64,000 nt of DNA from an uncultured Bacteroides sp. (GCA_958453305.1 CAUDXH010000001.1:122806-186805), one strand, 5' to 3'. Shown: positions 42,996 through 51,728, counted from the first letter of the stretch. Numbers and translations: made by a program. Notes: a model not told the origin generated them from the sequence alone.

Positions 42996-44291
42996 TTATT
43001 TCAGTCCGAAGGCTTCTTTTACTTTATCAACGTAGTCTAATTTTTCCCAAGTAAAGAGTTCTACTTCTACGTCTTTACTTCCTTCATAATCTGAGTCAAA
43101 ATGTTTGGTAACCACTTGCGGCTCACGACCCATATGACCATACGCAGCTGTTTCGCTGTAAATAGGATTACGCAATTTCAAGCGCTCTTCAATCGCACGC
43201 GGACGCATATCAAAAATAGCATCTACTTTCTGTGCTATTTCGCCATCACTCAGCGCCACGTTGCTGCGTCCGTATGTATTCACATAAATATTGATGGGGC
43301 GTGCCACACCAATAGCATAAGAAACCTGTACCAGCACCTCGTCTGTTACTCCTGCTGCAACCAGATTCTTGGCGATATGACGGGCAGCATAAGCCGCACT
43401 CCGGTCTACTTTACTGGGGTCTTTTCCCGAGAAAGCACCTCCTCCGTGAGCACCTGCTCCTCCGTAGGTATCCACGATAATCTTACGGCCGGTTAATCCG
43501 GTATCTCCGTGAGGACCACCGATTACAAACTTTCCGGTGGGGTTTACATGATATTTAATATCATCGTTAAACAGAGCCAATACCTCCGGGTTATGGATTT
43601 CTGCAATCACACGAGGCATCAAGATTTCGATTACATCCTTGCGAATCTGCGCAAGCATTTCTTCGTCAGCTTTCAGCTGTGCTTCTTGTGAAGCATCGGC
43701 TGGCTGTATAAATTCGTCGTGCTGAGTTGACACTACAATGGTATCAATGCGCACCGGACAGCGGTTATCATCGTACTCAATGGTTACCTGACTTTTTGAG
43801 TCCGGGCGGAGATAAGTCATAACCTTTCCTTCACGACGGATGTCAGCCAATACCATGAGCAGCTTATGTGCCAGGTCGAGTGACAGCGGCATATAGTTTT
43901 CTGTCTCTTTGGTGGCATAACCGAACATCATACCCTGGTCGCCGGCTCCCTGATTCATCGGGTCTTCGCGTTCTACGCCCCGGTTAATGTCAGGACTTTG
44001 TTCATGGATAGCAGAAAATACGCCACAAGAGTTTCCTTCAAACATATATTCACTCTTGGTGTAACCAATCTTGTTGATAACCTCACGAGCTACACGCTGA
44101 AGGTCAATGTATGCTTTGGTTTTCACTTCTCCTGCCAGTACCACCTGCCCGGTAGTTACCAGAGTTTCGCAAGCTACTTTTGAACTGGGGTCGTAAGCCA
44201 ACAGTTTGTCAAGCACAGCGTCGGATATTTGATCCGCCACTTTGTCGGGGTGTCCTTCAGACACCGATTCGGATGTGAATAAGTATCCCAT
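42996..44291 (-). CDS. metK: S-adenosylmethionine synthetase
   Basis: A 431-residue MetK that makes SAM from methionine and ATP. Signature blocks are SEGHPDKVADQISD near the N-terminus, GAGDQGMMFGYATKET, and the glycine-rich GGGAFSGKDPSKVDRSAAY. The leader of about 140 nt carries a SAM-II-type riboswitch just after the predicted transcription start, so expression should fall when SAM is high. The product supplies SAM to the riboswitch and to MiaB, QueA and the methyltransferases in this window. Confidence 0.98.
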   Translation of the reverse strand: MGYLFTSESVSEGHPDKVADQISDAVLDKLLAYDPSSKVACETLVTTGQVVLAGEVKTKAYIDLQRVAREVINKIGYTKSEYMFEGNSCGVFSAIHEQSPDINRGVEREDPMNQGAGDQGMMFGYATKETENYMPLSLDLAHKLLMVLADIRREGKVMTYLRPDSKSQVTIEYDDNRCPVRIDTIVVSTQHDEFIQPADASQEAQLKADEEMLAQIRKDVIEILMPRVIAEIHNPEVLALFNDDIKYHVNPTGKFVIGGPHGDTGLTGRKIIVDTYGGAGAHGGGAFSGKDPSKVDRSAAYAARHIAKNLVAAGVTDEVLVQVSYAIGVARPINIYVNTYGRSNVALSDGEIAQKVDAIFDMRPRAIEERLKLRNPIYSETAAYGHMGREPQVVTKHFDSDYEGSKDVEVELFTWEKLDYVDKVKEAFGLK

Positions 44292-44367
44292 TCTTCTTAA
44301 AATTAAATTGTTAGTGATATTTAATCCGTGTACGGATAGAGTAGAAGGGTAATCATCAAGGAATTAC

Positions 44368-44420
44368 ATGTGTTTTAGCATTTTTTTCCGTGGTTGCAAG
44401 CTACTCAAATCTTTCCACTT
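44368..44420 (-). promoter_or_regulatory. SAM-II-type riboswitch upstream of metK
   Basis: On the minus strand a GTGG/CCAC stem (starting at 44418) encloses an 18-nt loop GATTTGAGTAGCTTGCAA. It is followed by an A-rich linker and GCTAAAAC. The loop has the same length as the known SAM-II loop and keeps GATTT and TTGCAA. The conserved GCTAA that forms the pseudoknot is in place, and the second pseudoknot pairing shows a compensatory change (GT with AC instead of CC with GG). It starts about 10 nt after the predicted transcription start and ends about 75 nt before the ATG. Confidence 0.8.
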
Positions 44421-44435
44421 TCATTATTTTGGATG

Positions 44436-44443
44436 CAAAGATA
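44436..44443 (-). promoter_or_regulatory. -7 box of metK promoter
   Basis: TATCTTTG on the minus strand, placing the transcript start near 44430, right before the SAM-II element. Confidence 0.6.
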
Positions 44444-44532
44444 GGGATATAATTTGGAATAATTACAATTTACCTTTCTTTTAACATTGCTTTGCGTAGG
44501 TTTTCCTTTTTCCGAGTGCCTGGATATTCCCC

Positions 44533-44596
44533 AAAAACGCCTAGGTGTTTCAGTCTGTTTGCTTTGACAAATCAGCCGAAACGCCTAGGCGTTTTT
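44533..44596. repeat. Paired CCTAGG palindromes forming a hairpin
   Basis: AAACGCCTAGGTGTTT (44535-44550) and AAACGCCTAGGCGTTT (44579-44594) are each palindromic, 44 bp apart, and together form a 19-bp arm pair with one mismatch. T-runs flank both outer ends. It is downstream of the sulfatase and upstream of the metK promoter. Confidence 0.85.
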
Positions 44597-44607
44597 ATAA
44601 AAGATTT

Positions 44608-44651
44608 AGAGCCTGTTTAAGTTTTCAAATAAAGTAATGCTTTCAGGCTCT
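44608..44651 (-). terminator. Hairpin after the sulfatase gene
   Basis: AGAGCCTG (44608-44615) pairs with CAGGCTCT (44644-44651). The following T-tract is weak; the CCTAGG hairpin just downstream may complete termination. Confidence 0.6.
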
Positions 44652-44667
44652 TAAAAGATAATTCTAA

Positions 44668-46206
44668 TTAATCAAATTCAGGCAATGTAATGGGAAACAA
44701 TTTACTAGAACGATGTTCGCGGCGAATGATCTCTTTCATCTGTTTCACGATTTCCGGATGAGCAGCAGCCACATCATGATCTTCATGAAGGTCATCGGTC
44801 AGATTATAGAGATGAGGAACTCCTTTCTTTACCACCATTTTCCAGTCACCCATGCGTACCCCTATCTGATTGGTTTCATGAAACTCCCAATACAAGAAAT
44901 CGTGTTTGCGCTGAGCAGCATCGTTTCCAAGCAGAGTTGCGGCGAAGGAAATTCCATCAAAGCAGTCATTCTCAGCCTTTTTATTCAGGTATTTCTTAGG
45001 GAATCGCTTGTCGCCTATCAGTTCGCAGAAAGTCGGCATCACGTCATAAAAGGCCAGCTGATGATGATTCACCTTGCCTGCCGGGACATGCCCCGGCCAA
45101 CGTACGATAAACGGCACCCGGATACCTCCTTCATAACACTGACGCTTTAAACCGCGCAGTTTTCCGTCGCGGCCGAAAAATTCAGGATCGGCTCCTCCCT
45201 CTTCATGAGGGCCGTTGTCACTGCTAAAAATAACGAGTGTATTTTCATCCAGCCCTTTTTCCTTAAGCTTTGCAAAAATTTCGCCCACATACTGATCAAG
45301 ACGAGTAATCATTCCGGCAAACTCGGCATGCGTATGCACTGCCGGATTATAACGTGAGCCTTCTTGTCCTCCCCAAGTCTTATCGGTAAAGAATCGCTTT
45401 TTATATGCTTTTAAAATAGAGTCGTTCGGCTGTGCCAGTTCGGCATGCGGCAATGTATAAGTAAACAATCCATAAAAAGGGCGGTCTCCACTTTGCTTAT
45501 CGAGCCATTGAAGCGCTCTTTGATGAATCATATCTGCCGAGTATTGAGGACGTTTCTTGTAATCATCTCCATACATCGGATAAAGAATATTCTCTTCTAA
45601 TATTTCCCTCACCACAGCCGTATCGCCCATTGACTTGCTGTAACGGTTCAAGAAGTTTGGATAATAGAGATGAGCTTGAAACTGACAAATAAATCCGTAA
45701 TATTCATCTATTCCACGCTTGTCGGGAGTGGAGGAAGAACCTTCATAGCCACCAGCCCATTTACCAAACATCCCAGTGGTATAACCGTTTTTCTTCATGA
45801 TTTCAGGCAGAATGACATGGTCTGGACAATAAGGCTCCTGACCTACCACGGCAAAATCTTCATTCTCACCATACATCACCATCGGCTGGTCTTTCCAATA
45901 CTCTCTGTTTCCCCGCACATGAGCATGACCTGTGTGTTGCCCGGTCATCAAACAAGCGCGTGAGGGTGCACTGACCGGACTTCCGGCATAGGCTTGCGTA
46001 AACCGCATCCCTTCTTGAGCCATGCGGTCTAAGCAAGGAGTATCAATGAATTTTTGACCATAGCACCCCAAATCACCATACCCCATATCATCGCAGAGTA
46101 TAAAGATGATATTTGGCTGCTGAGGTTTTACATCCGTATGTGCAAGTACCGGAAGAGAGGTTGCCCATAAACCGGCAGAAAGAAGAAAAGAAAATGATTT
46201 TTCCAT
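44668..46206 (-). CDS. S1 family sulfatase (serine type)
   Basis: A 512-residue sulfatase with a signal peptide ending near LAHT (about residue 24). The modification motif SAPSR is at residues 79-83 with TG following (SRACLMTGQ), so the formylglycine precursor is Ser79 and an anaerobic radical-SAM maturase is needed. Metal ligands are expected in LCDDMGYGD (about 38-45) and FSSDNGPHEEGG. It should act on a sulfated glycan in the periplasm or at the surface. The substrate cannot be assigned, and no glycan-uptake genes adjoin it. Confidence 0.93.
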   Translation of the reverse strand: MEKSFSFLLSAGLWATSLPVLAHTDVKPQQPNIIFILCDDMGYGDLGCYGQKFIDTPCLDRMAQEGMRFTQAYAGSPVSAPSRACLMTGQHTGHAHVRGNREYWKDQPMVMYGENEDFAVVGQEPYCPDHVILPEIMKKNGYTTGMFGKWAGGYEGSSSTPDKRGIDEYYGFICQFQAHLYYPNFLNRYSKSMGDTAVVREILEENILYPMYGDDYKKRPQYSADMIHQRALQWLDKQSGDRPFYGLFTYTLPHAELAQPNDSILKAYKKRFFTDKTWGGQEGSRYNPAVHTHAEFAGMITRLDQYVGEIFAKLKEKGLDENTLVIFSSDNGPHEEGGADPEFFGRDGKLRGLKRQCYEGGIRVPFIVRWPGHVPAGKVNHHQLAFYDVMPTFCELIGDKRFPKKYLNKKAENDCFDGISFAATLLGNDAAQRKHDFLYWEFHETNQIGVRMGDWKMVVKKGVPHLYNLTDDLHEDHDVAAAHPEIVKQMKEIIRREHRSSKLFPITLPEFD

Positions 46207-46247
46207 GGATAAATAAGGTTTAGTTTAGTTCCCGATGCCGAGAAATA

Positions 46248-46255
46248 CAAAGCTA
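46248..46255 (-). promoter_or_regulatory. -7 box of sulfatase promoter
   Basis: TAGCTTTG on the minus strand. Two TTTG candidates lie 18 and 22 bp upstream, just outside the usual 19-21 bp. Confidence 0.6.
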
Positions 46256-46281
46256 CTGATTTTTGTTTATTGACAAACAAA

Positions 46282-46318
46282 AATCCCTGTTTAAATTCAA
46301 GAAATTTAAACAGGGATT
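46282..46318 (-). terminator. Terminator of the S41 protease gene
   Basis: Sixteen-bp perfect arms (46282-46297 and 46303-46318) with a 5-nt loop are followed on the minus strand by a T-rich run. The same T-run region overlaps the sulfatase promoter. Confidence 0.9.
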
Positions 46319-46337
46319 CCAGCATCATATCTGTCTT

Positions 46338-49300
46338 TTATTTTTCGGCATCGAGTTCTTTCAATAATTCATCAACCGCCGCTTTAAGCTGTGTATCTTC
46401 ACCTTTCACCACCGTTTCCGGAGCATTCAGCACATAAACATCGGGTTCCAGCTGCTTGTTTTCCAGATAACTTCCGTCGGGAAGCTGATAACCGATCACC
46501 GGAATACCAAACACCAGACTGGGGTCTTGCAGGGTTTCCCAGTTGACCGTTGTCATGGTTCCCGGAACAGGAGCACCAACCAGTTTACCCATCTTTTTAT
46601 GCTTATATACCCAAGGGGTTCCGTGTGCATTTGAATAATTCGCCTCACACTGCACCATAATAGACGCTTTGTTCCAGCGTCGGCTTGGCATATCACATAT
46701 AGGACGGCCGCGCAACACTTGAGTCAGGTATTTCTTTCCGCTGAACAAAATTTCAATGTCTTCGTGCAAACGTCCGCCTCCATTGAAACGCGTATCAATT
46801 ACAATTCCTTCGCAATGATTATATTTACCTAAGATATCAGAATAAACCGTGCGGAAGCTTTCATCGTCCATTGACTCAATATGTACATAGCCTAACCGCC
46901 CGCCTGACCATTTTTCAACATCAGCAGCCCGCTGTTTTACCCAACGTTTATATAACAGCCCGCTCAATGCTCCGCTGCTTATAGGACTAACCACCTCATC
47001 CCAGCGTTCCTTCGTTTGAGGATTATACAGTGATACAAGCGTTTTCTTTTTAACTTTTCCGTTCAGCAACATGGCACCATCGGTTTCAGGAGTCAATGCT
47101 ATACCATCAATTTTCTCGATAATCACCCCGGCTTTTACCTTCGTACTCTTCCGGCTGAAAGGTCCTTTTTCTACAACCTCAGCCACTTTCATTCCGTTTC
47201 CACGGTATTCCCAATCGTAAAGCAATCCTAAATTAGCTGTAGCTTCGGTTTGAGCCGAAGAATAATAACGTCCGCCTGTATGTGAAACGTTTAACTCACC
47301 CAACCACTCACTCAACAGTTCGGCAAAGTCATAATTATTGCCGATATGCGGAAGGAATTTACGGTAAGCTTCAGTCATAGCCTCCCAGTCTACTCCATGC
47401 ATGGTTTCAGTATAGAAACATTTCTTTTCCTGCTTATATACATGTTCAAACATATAAGCTCGCTCGGCTGCACGGTCCATCTTCATAACAGCCCGGAAGG
47501 TAATGGGTTTCAAATTTTCCGAACTATCCATCTTCTGCATGTTTCTTCCACCCAAAATGAAGATGTTTCCGTCCTTATCGGTTTCCATTCCTCCCCATCC
47601 GGCATCCATCTTATGAAGTAGCTTCGTATCATGCTTACGTAAATCCATTTTCCACATGTCATAGCCCCCTTCAAAAGCCGACAGATAATATAAATTTTCA
47701 CCGTCTTTAGAAAGGATGGCAGAAGCTATATTCGATGAGTTTGGAGTCAGACGAATGATTCGGTCTTCTATTCCGTCAAGCTCTACTACAATCGGCTTAA
47801 CATCTTCTTTCTTATCTTCTTTTTGCTTGCTTTTTTTCTTATCCTCTTTGGACGTGTTCTTCTCTACCGCCTTTTCCTGTTCTGCTTCCAGTTCTTTCTG
47901 TAGTTCATAATCTTCTTCGCTCAAACGGAACTTATCAAAAGCATCTTTATTCAGGAAAGCAATCATCACGTCGTCCATAGAACCCCATGAAGCGTGATTG
48001 CGCATTCCGTAACGCTCAGTCGTGAAAAGAATCGCATTCCCGTCCATCACCCAGCGGGGCGAACTGCTGGTGTATCCACTGTTGGTTAAATTCACAGGAG
48101 CAGACTTTCCGTCTGCACATACCAATGCAATATCGGTATAAGGATCATGCCGGTTACCTATAAATGTAAGCGTAAACCATTTTCCGTCGGGCGACCAGGA
48201 GTAATCAAAGCTGTCGCTGGTTTCATACCAGGTAGAGCCGTCGGTTACCTGACGTATCTGCTTGCTTTCTCGGTTAAAGACCATCAGGCGGATTCGATCT
48301 TCAATAAAGGCAATCTCCTTGCCATCGGGCGAGAACTTGGGGAACTGGCGCTCAATGGCTGCATCGGCTGGCAACAGTTCTTTTTCTTCAATCAGTGTAG
48401 CATTGGGGAAATTTTGCTCTTCCTCACGCGCTATCTGAGCGGTATATAAATTCCAGTTTCCGTTTCGTTCACTGGCATATACCAACGTGCGGTTATCTGC
48501 TCCGAACGACAATCCTTCTTCGGCTTCCGTGGTATGTGTAATCTGTTTGGTCGTACCGTATTCCACCGAAGTGACAAACACTTCGCCTCGCACGATAAAA
48601 GCTACTTGCTTTCCGTCGGGTGAAGCAACAGCCTCACTTACCCCACTGGTAAAACTTAATAATTCGGGAATATTTTCATCATCGCGTGTCAATGAAACAG
48701 CCACTTTCTGCGGACTTCCTCCTGCCTGCTGGGTGTAAATTTCTCCATCATATGCATAACATAAGGTATTGTTGCCGCCAACTGAAAGGAAACGGACCGG
48801 ATGCGTTTGAAACGAAGTTACCTGACTGATTTGCCCCGGTGCATTCACAGGGAATGAATATACGTTCATGGAACCTCCTTCACGCTCACTCAGGAAATAT
48901 ACGCTGCCGCCGTCAGCCGACCATACCGGATTGCGGTCTTCACCGGCATGATGCGTCAAGTTGGTGTGCTTTCCGGTTTGTGTGTCATACATCCATACAT
49001 CGCGTGCAATGGAAGAGGTATGATGCTTGCGCCATTCGTCCTCAAAACCCTTGCGGTCTTGATAAAGAAACTTATCTCCGGCTTGGTTAAAAGAAACCAG
49101 TTCGGCGGGTGTTCCGAAAACCTGTTCGGTTTTTCCTCCTTCAACTGCTACTTTATAAAGTTCAGTCATCGCACCGGTGGGGAACAAAACACTGGAAGCC
49201 GGATCTTGAATACTCGCTGAAAAAACAACCGATTTACCATCGGCCGTGAATGCAGATGGGGTTTCAGCAGCCGAATGATAAGTCAAACGACGGGCTGCTC

Positions 49301-49589
49301 CACCGGCAGCAGGCATAACAAAAACATCAAAATTACCATAACGGTCACTTGAAAAAGCAAGCTGCTTTCCATCGGGCGACCAAACCGGCGATGCTTCATA
49401 GGAATCTTGCGTAGTAAGCCGTACAGCTTCTCCACCCGAAGCTGGCACCTTATAAATATCTCCTTTATAACAAAAGGCAATCTCCTTGCCATCGGGTGAA
49501 ATACGGACATCACGAAGCCACATGGGAGTAACAGCCATTCCACTTGTTACCAATGTTCCTAAAGCAAAGGTCAATATTAGTTTTTTCAT
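46338..49589 (-). CDS. Tricorn-like S41 family peptidase
   Basis: A 1083-residue secreted protease. The signal peptide (about residues 1-19) is followed by TolB/PD40-type propeller repeats (RISPDGKEIAF, VWSPDGKQLAFSSDRYGN, SWSPDGKWFTLTF) over about residues 20-690. A lysine/glutamate-rich linker (about 560-600) lies within the second propeller. Then come a C1 segment, a PDZ domain (about 790-870) and the S41 catalytic region with IVIDTRFNGGG and the probable catalytic serine in EANYSNAHG. Tricorn proteases trim peptides in archaea; Bacteroidetes homologues are probably periplasmic. ATG 49595, two codons upstream, is an alternative start. Confidence 0.92.
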   Translation of the reverse strand: MKKLILTFALGTLVTSGMAVTPMWLRDVRISPDGKEIAFCYKGDIYKVPASGGEAVRLTTQDSYEASPVWSPDGKQLAFSSDRYGNFDVFVMPAAGGAARRLTYHSAAETPSAFTADGKSVVFSASIQDPASSVLFPTGAMTELYKVAVEGGKTEQVFGTPAELVSFNQAGDKFLYQDRKGFEDEWRKHHTSSIARDVWMYDTQTGKHTNLTHHAGEDRNPVWSADGGSVYFLSEREGGSMNVYSFPVNAPGQISQVTSFQTHPVRFLSVGGNNTLCYAYDGEIYTQQAGGSPQKVAVSLTRDDENIPELLSFTSGVSEAVASPDGKQVAFIVRGEVFVTSVEYGTTKQITHTTEAEEGLSFGADNRTLVYASERNGNWNLYTAQIAREEEQNFPNATLIEEKELLPADAAIERQFPKFSPDGKEIAFIEDRIRLMVFNRESKQIRQVTDGSTWYETSDSFDYSWSPDGKWFTLTFIGNRHDPYTDIALVCADGKSAPVNLTNSGYTSSSPRWVMDGNAILFTTERYGMRNHASWGSMDDVMIAFLNKDAFDKFRLSEEDYELQKELEAEQEKAVEKNTSKEDKKKSKQKEDKKEDVKPIVVELDGIEDRIIRLTPNSSNIASAILSKDGENLYYLSAFEGGYDMWKMDLRKHDTKLLHKMDAGWGGMETDKDGNIFILGGRNMQKMDSSENLKPITFRAVMKMDRAAERAYMFEHVYKQEKKCFYTETMHGVDWEAMTEAYRKFLPHIGNNYDFAELLSEWLGELNVSHTGGRYYSSAQTEATANLGLLYDWEYRGNGMKVAEVVEKGPFSRKSTKVKAGVIIEKIDGIALTPETDGAMLLNGKVKKKTLVSLYNPQTKERWDEVVSPISSGALSGLLYKRWVKQRAADVEKWSGGRLGYVHIESMDDESFRTVYSDILGKYNHCEGIVIDTRFNGGGRLHEDIEILFSGKKYLTQVLRGRPICDMPSRRWNKASIMVQCEANYSNAHGTPWVYKHKKMGKLVGAPVPGTMTTVNWETLQDPSLVFGIPVIGYQLPDGSYLENKQLEPDVYVLNAPETVVKGEDTQLKAAVDELLKELDAEK

Positions 49590-49623
49590 ATCCATAGAAT
49601 AAATAAAAGATTCTGATTCAAGA

Positions 49624-49631
49624 CAAAGGTA
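49624..49631 (-). promoter_or_regulatory. -7 box of S41 protease promoter
   Basis: TACCTTTG on the minus strand, 34 bp before the start codon, divergent from the tRNA-Gln promoter. Confidence 0.6.
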
Positions 49632-49670
49632 ATGATTATGGAGGTCAACTGAAAAAAAACCAAGAAAATA

Positions 49671-49703
49671 TTTGGATTATATGAGTCAAATGATTTATCT
49701 TTG
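49671..49703 (+). promoter_or_regulatory. Complete promoter of tRNA-Gln
   Basis: TTTG (49671-49674), 21 bp spacer and TATCTTTG (49696-49703) give a full match to the Bacteroides consensus. The tRNA begins 30 bp further on. Confidence 0.9.
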
Positions 49704-49733
49704 CATCGTTTTCCAAGGAAAACACATAAAGTT

Positions 49734-49804
49734 TGGACTATGGTGTAATGGTAGCACAACAGGTTTTGGTTCTGTTTGTCCAGGTTCGAATCCTGGTAGT
49801 CCAA
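49734..49804 (+). tRNA. tRNA-Gln (anticodon TTG)
   Basis: A 71-nt cloverleaf: acceptor arms TGGACTA (49734-49740) and TAGTCCA (49797-49803) with discriminator A; anticodon stem ACAGG/TCTGT around loop TTTTGGT, giving TTG; T-arm CCAGG TTCGAAT CCTGG. CCA is not encoded. It has a consensus promoter and its own terminator, and is an expected substrate of MnmA. Confidence 0.97.
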
Positions 49805-49812
49805 CAGAAAAG

Positions 49813-49842
49813 CTCTGAGATACAACATCTTGGAGTTTTTTT
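49813..49842 (+). terminator. Terminator of tRNA-Gln
   Basis: CTCTGAGAT (49813-49821) pairs with ATCTTGGAG (49827-49835), including two G-T pairs, followed by seven T residues. Confidence 0.85.
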
Positions 49843-49899
49843 ATGCTCAGAATCATCATATAAGTTCAATCTTATTACATGGCAATAAAACTATAAAAT

Positions 49900-49946
49900 A
49901 ATTCCCGGAAGATCTCAGGAATATCCCTAAGTTCTTTCCGGGAATT
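49900..49946 (-). terminator. Terminator of the lysO pair
   Basis: AATTCCCGGAA (49900-49910) pairs perfectly with TTCCGGGAATT (49936-49946), with an AT-rich run beyond it on the minus strand. Confidence 0.75.
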
Positions 49947-49986
49947 TAAGTATAATCGTTCGGAAAAATAAAAGAGGTTTTATTGT

Positions 49987-50607
49987 TTACAGATTACAAA
50001 ACAACGAGACAAAAAACGGCACGCTGATATTGATTAATATCCCGTGTAAAATAGCTAATGGAATAGCTTCTTGTCCGGAATATTTTGAAATAGAAGCCAG
50101 CAAAATATCAGAAGAACCGATACCGGCTGCCGAAATAGGAGCAAGACGTCCGAAGTATTTCCGGATGATAGGAGCTCCTATCAAAGCGGTCATCTCGCGG
50201 AAGATATTGGCAAGCAAAGCAATGGTTCCCAATTCCGTGGCCAACTGCATTCCGATGCTTGGAGTTTTCAGCTGGGTGATAAGTACGGAAGAAATGGAGT
50301 AATAAGCAAATCCGCTCCCCACCGCCATGCAGTCGAATACGCTCCATTGACTCAATATAAAACCGGCAATGGCCGAAAACAGAAACGTACCCGTTACCGT
50401 AGCAACGGGAACCAGCAGCATCTTGAAATTAATCATCTTGGCAAAACCTTTAATATCTTGGTTACACCCAAGGTTGATGCCTAACAGAAGCATTAATAGG
50501 TAAAGAACACCAACCGATGCTTCATGAATATCAAAATCGGCAGTAAAATACAAACCGCTTAAACACCCTAAAACAAAAAAGGCTAAGATAATCAGACTAC
50601 TTTTCAT
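49987..50607 (-). CDS. lysO: Lysine exporter LysO, C-terminal subunit
   Basis: A 206-residue membrane protein matching the C-terminal part of LysO (YbjE), the lysine/thialysine exporter: LLMLLLGINLGCNQDIKGF, GSGFAYYSISSVLITQLK with the conserved acidic site replaced by polar residues around TELGTIALLANIFRE, and GIGSSDILLAS. It starts with a membrane helix (MKSSLIILAFFVLG). The N-terminal LysO domain is encoded by the preceding gene, overlapping by 11 nt. Together they should form one exporter in the inner membrane. Confidence 0.88.
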   Translation of the reverse strand: MKSSLIILAFFVLGCLSGLYFTADFDIHEASVGVLYLLMLLLGINLGCNQDIKGFAKMINFKMLLVPVATVTGTFLFSAIAGFILSQWSVFDCMAVGSGFAYYSISSVLITQLKTPSIGMQLATELGTIALLANIFREMTALIGAPIIRKYFGRLAPISAAGIGSSDILLASISKYSGQEAIPLAILHGILINISVPFFVSLFCNL

Positions 50608-50881
50608 TGCAGACTCCTTTCTTGAAAAAAAAGTGAGAAACTAAAAGGGCAGCCATAGAACTTCCCAGCAAACTAAGAGCCGAAATAACCGCTGCCTGAC
50701 GGCAGAAGTAGCTCAGATTTTCAATGATAAACTTATTGGTCCCTATTGAAAGTCCCAATATAAAAAGCAACAGACAAACCACCATCTGAATCAAGACGGT
50801 TACTTTATGTATTTTATGTTTATGGCGCAAACGATAGCCTATAAAGACGCCAGAGGCCATTATAGATATAAAAGAGAACAT
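50597..50881 (-). CDS. LysO N-terminal subunit
   Basis: A 94-residue membrane protein with about three helices (FISIMASGVFIGYRL, VTVLIQMVVCLLLFILGLSIG, AAVISALSLLGSSMAALL). These match the first domain of single-chain LysO proteins. The start is taken at MFSFISIMASG (50881); the frame is open to 50950, but the extra segment does not look like LysO. The 3' end overlaps the second lysO gene by 11 nt in another frame, so the split is genetic, not an obvious sequencing frameshift. Confidence 0.8.
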   Translation of the reverse strand: MFSFISIMASGVFIGYRLRHKHKIHKVTVLIQMVVCLLLFILGLSIGTNKFIIENLSYFCRQAAVISALSLLGSSMAALLVSHFFFKKGVCNEK

Positions 50882-51035
50882 GAAAATAATTAAATTAAAA
50901 TAGAATGTAAAGAGATTAATTTCACACTTATAACCCTCTTTAGGGCACATTCGTGAAGTTAAAAGACCGGATAGACCAGATTATTTTCATTTTGTACTAA
51001 TAATATGTAAGTTGTTAGTTTTTGTAAAAGTGGCG

Positions 51036-51043
51036 CAAAGATA
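51036..51043 (-). promoter_or_regulatory. -7 box of the lysO pair
   Basis: TATCTTTG on the minus strand. It implies a leader of about 150 nt; no lysine riboswitch is recognised in it. Confidence 0.55.
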
Positions 51044-51408
51044 CTACTTTTTTCATAAAGTTATATATATCATGCAATAAAAAACTTTATGTATAATAAT
51101 CTGATAAAATAGCAATGGTTTAGAGTTATAATCTTATAAAAATGTCGAATTATAAATTGATAGAATTTAAGTATAGACCCTAATTTAGATAGACATACAG
51201 AGGCATAAAAAGAGCCTGATACACCTTCGAGGTAATAAAATGAAACCTGATAGCTGTTTTCTCGGTTCCATTTAAGCATTAATTATAGAGAAAAATTATG
51301 CTCTACCCGAAGAGTTCACTTTAATACGCAAAACTTCGGCCGCCTCTATATATCTCAACCCAATGGTCAGTAAATGAAGAATAAGGAAAAAGATCCGTGG
51401 GATAAAAC
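51044..51408. other. AT-rich gap without recognisable gene
   Basis: About 365 bp between the lysO promoter and the tRNA-Asp terminator. ATAAAGTT and its inverse AACTTTAT near 51053-51091 can pair. Open frames here are short, and I see no coding signal, tRNA fragment or integrase remnant. Confidence 0.5.
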
Positions 51409-51444
51409 AAAAAAAAAGAGAGAAACACTTTCGTATTTCTCTCT
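51409..51444 (-). terminator. Terminator of tRNA-Asp
   Basis: AGAGAGAAA (51417-51425) pairs with TTTCTCTCT (51436-51444), and eight T residues follow on the minus strand. Confidence 0.93.
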
Positions 51445-51447
51445 TCG

Positions 51448-51521
51448 CGGTGCGTACGGGACTCGAACCCGTGACCCCATGCGTGACAGGCATGTATTCT
51501 AACCAACTGAACTAACGCACC
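51448..51521 (-). tRNA. tRNA-Asp (anticodon GTC)
   Basis: A 74-nt cloverleaf on the minus strand: acceptor GGTGCGT with ACGCACC and discriminator G; D-arm GTTCAGTTGGTTAGAAT; anticodon stem CATGC/GCATG around CTGTCAC, giving GTC; T-arm CGGG TTCGAGT CCCG. CCA is not encoded. The G34 anticodon makes it a target of queuosine modification, for which queA is in this window. Confidence 0.97.
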
Positions 51522-51559
51522 ATTTATCTTTTTGTTTGCTATCTCTCTCGATTGCGATG

Positions 51560-51590
51560 CAAAGGTACTGCTTTTTCGGAAATCTGCAAA
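51560..51590 (-). promoter_or_regulatory. Complete promoter of tRNA-Asp
   Basis: On the minus strand TTTG (51590-51587), a 19-bp spacer and TACCTTTG (51567-51560) match the full Bacteroides consensus. Confidence 0.9.
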
Positions 51591-51728
51591 CATTTCAGAA
51601 ACTTTTTTTTCAAAAAAAATCAATTATTTTTTTCTGCTCTTGTTTCTGCCATGCTCAAACATACAACTATTTCACTTAAAATCAATATAATAGAAGCAAT
51701 ACATCTGAATAAAGAGATAAAAAGAAAA

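Noticed and set aside
50931..51000. Lysine riboswitch or short leader peptide before lysO
   Set aside because: The extended frame starting MCPKEGYKCE at 50950 has only one lysine-poor stretch, and no L-box core is visible. I regard it as untranslated leader.
51044..51521. tRNA-Asp as an integration site for a mobile element
   Set aside because: I found no integrase gene and no duplicated tRNA 3' end in the AT-rich gap beside it.
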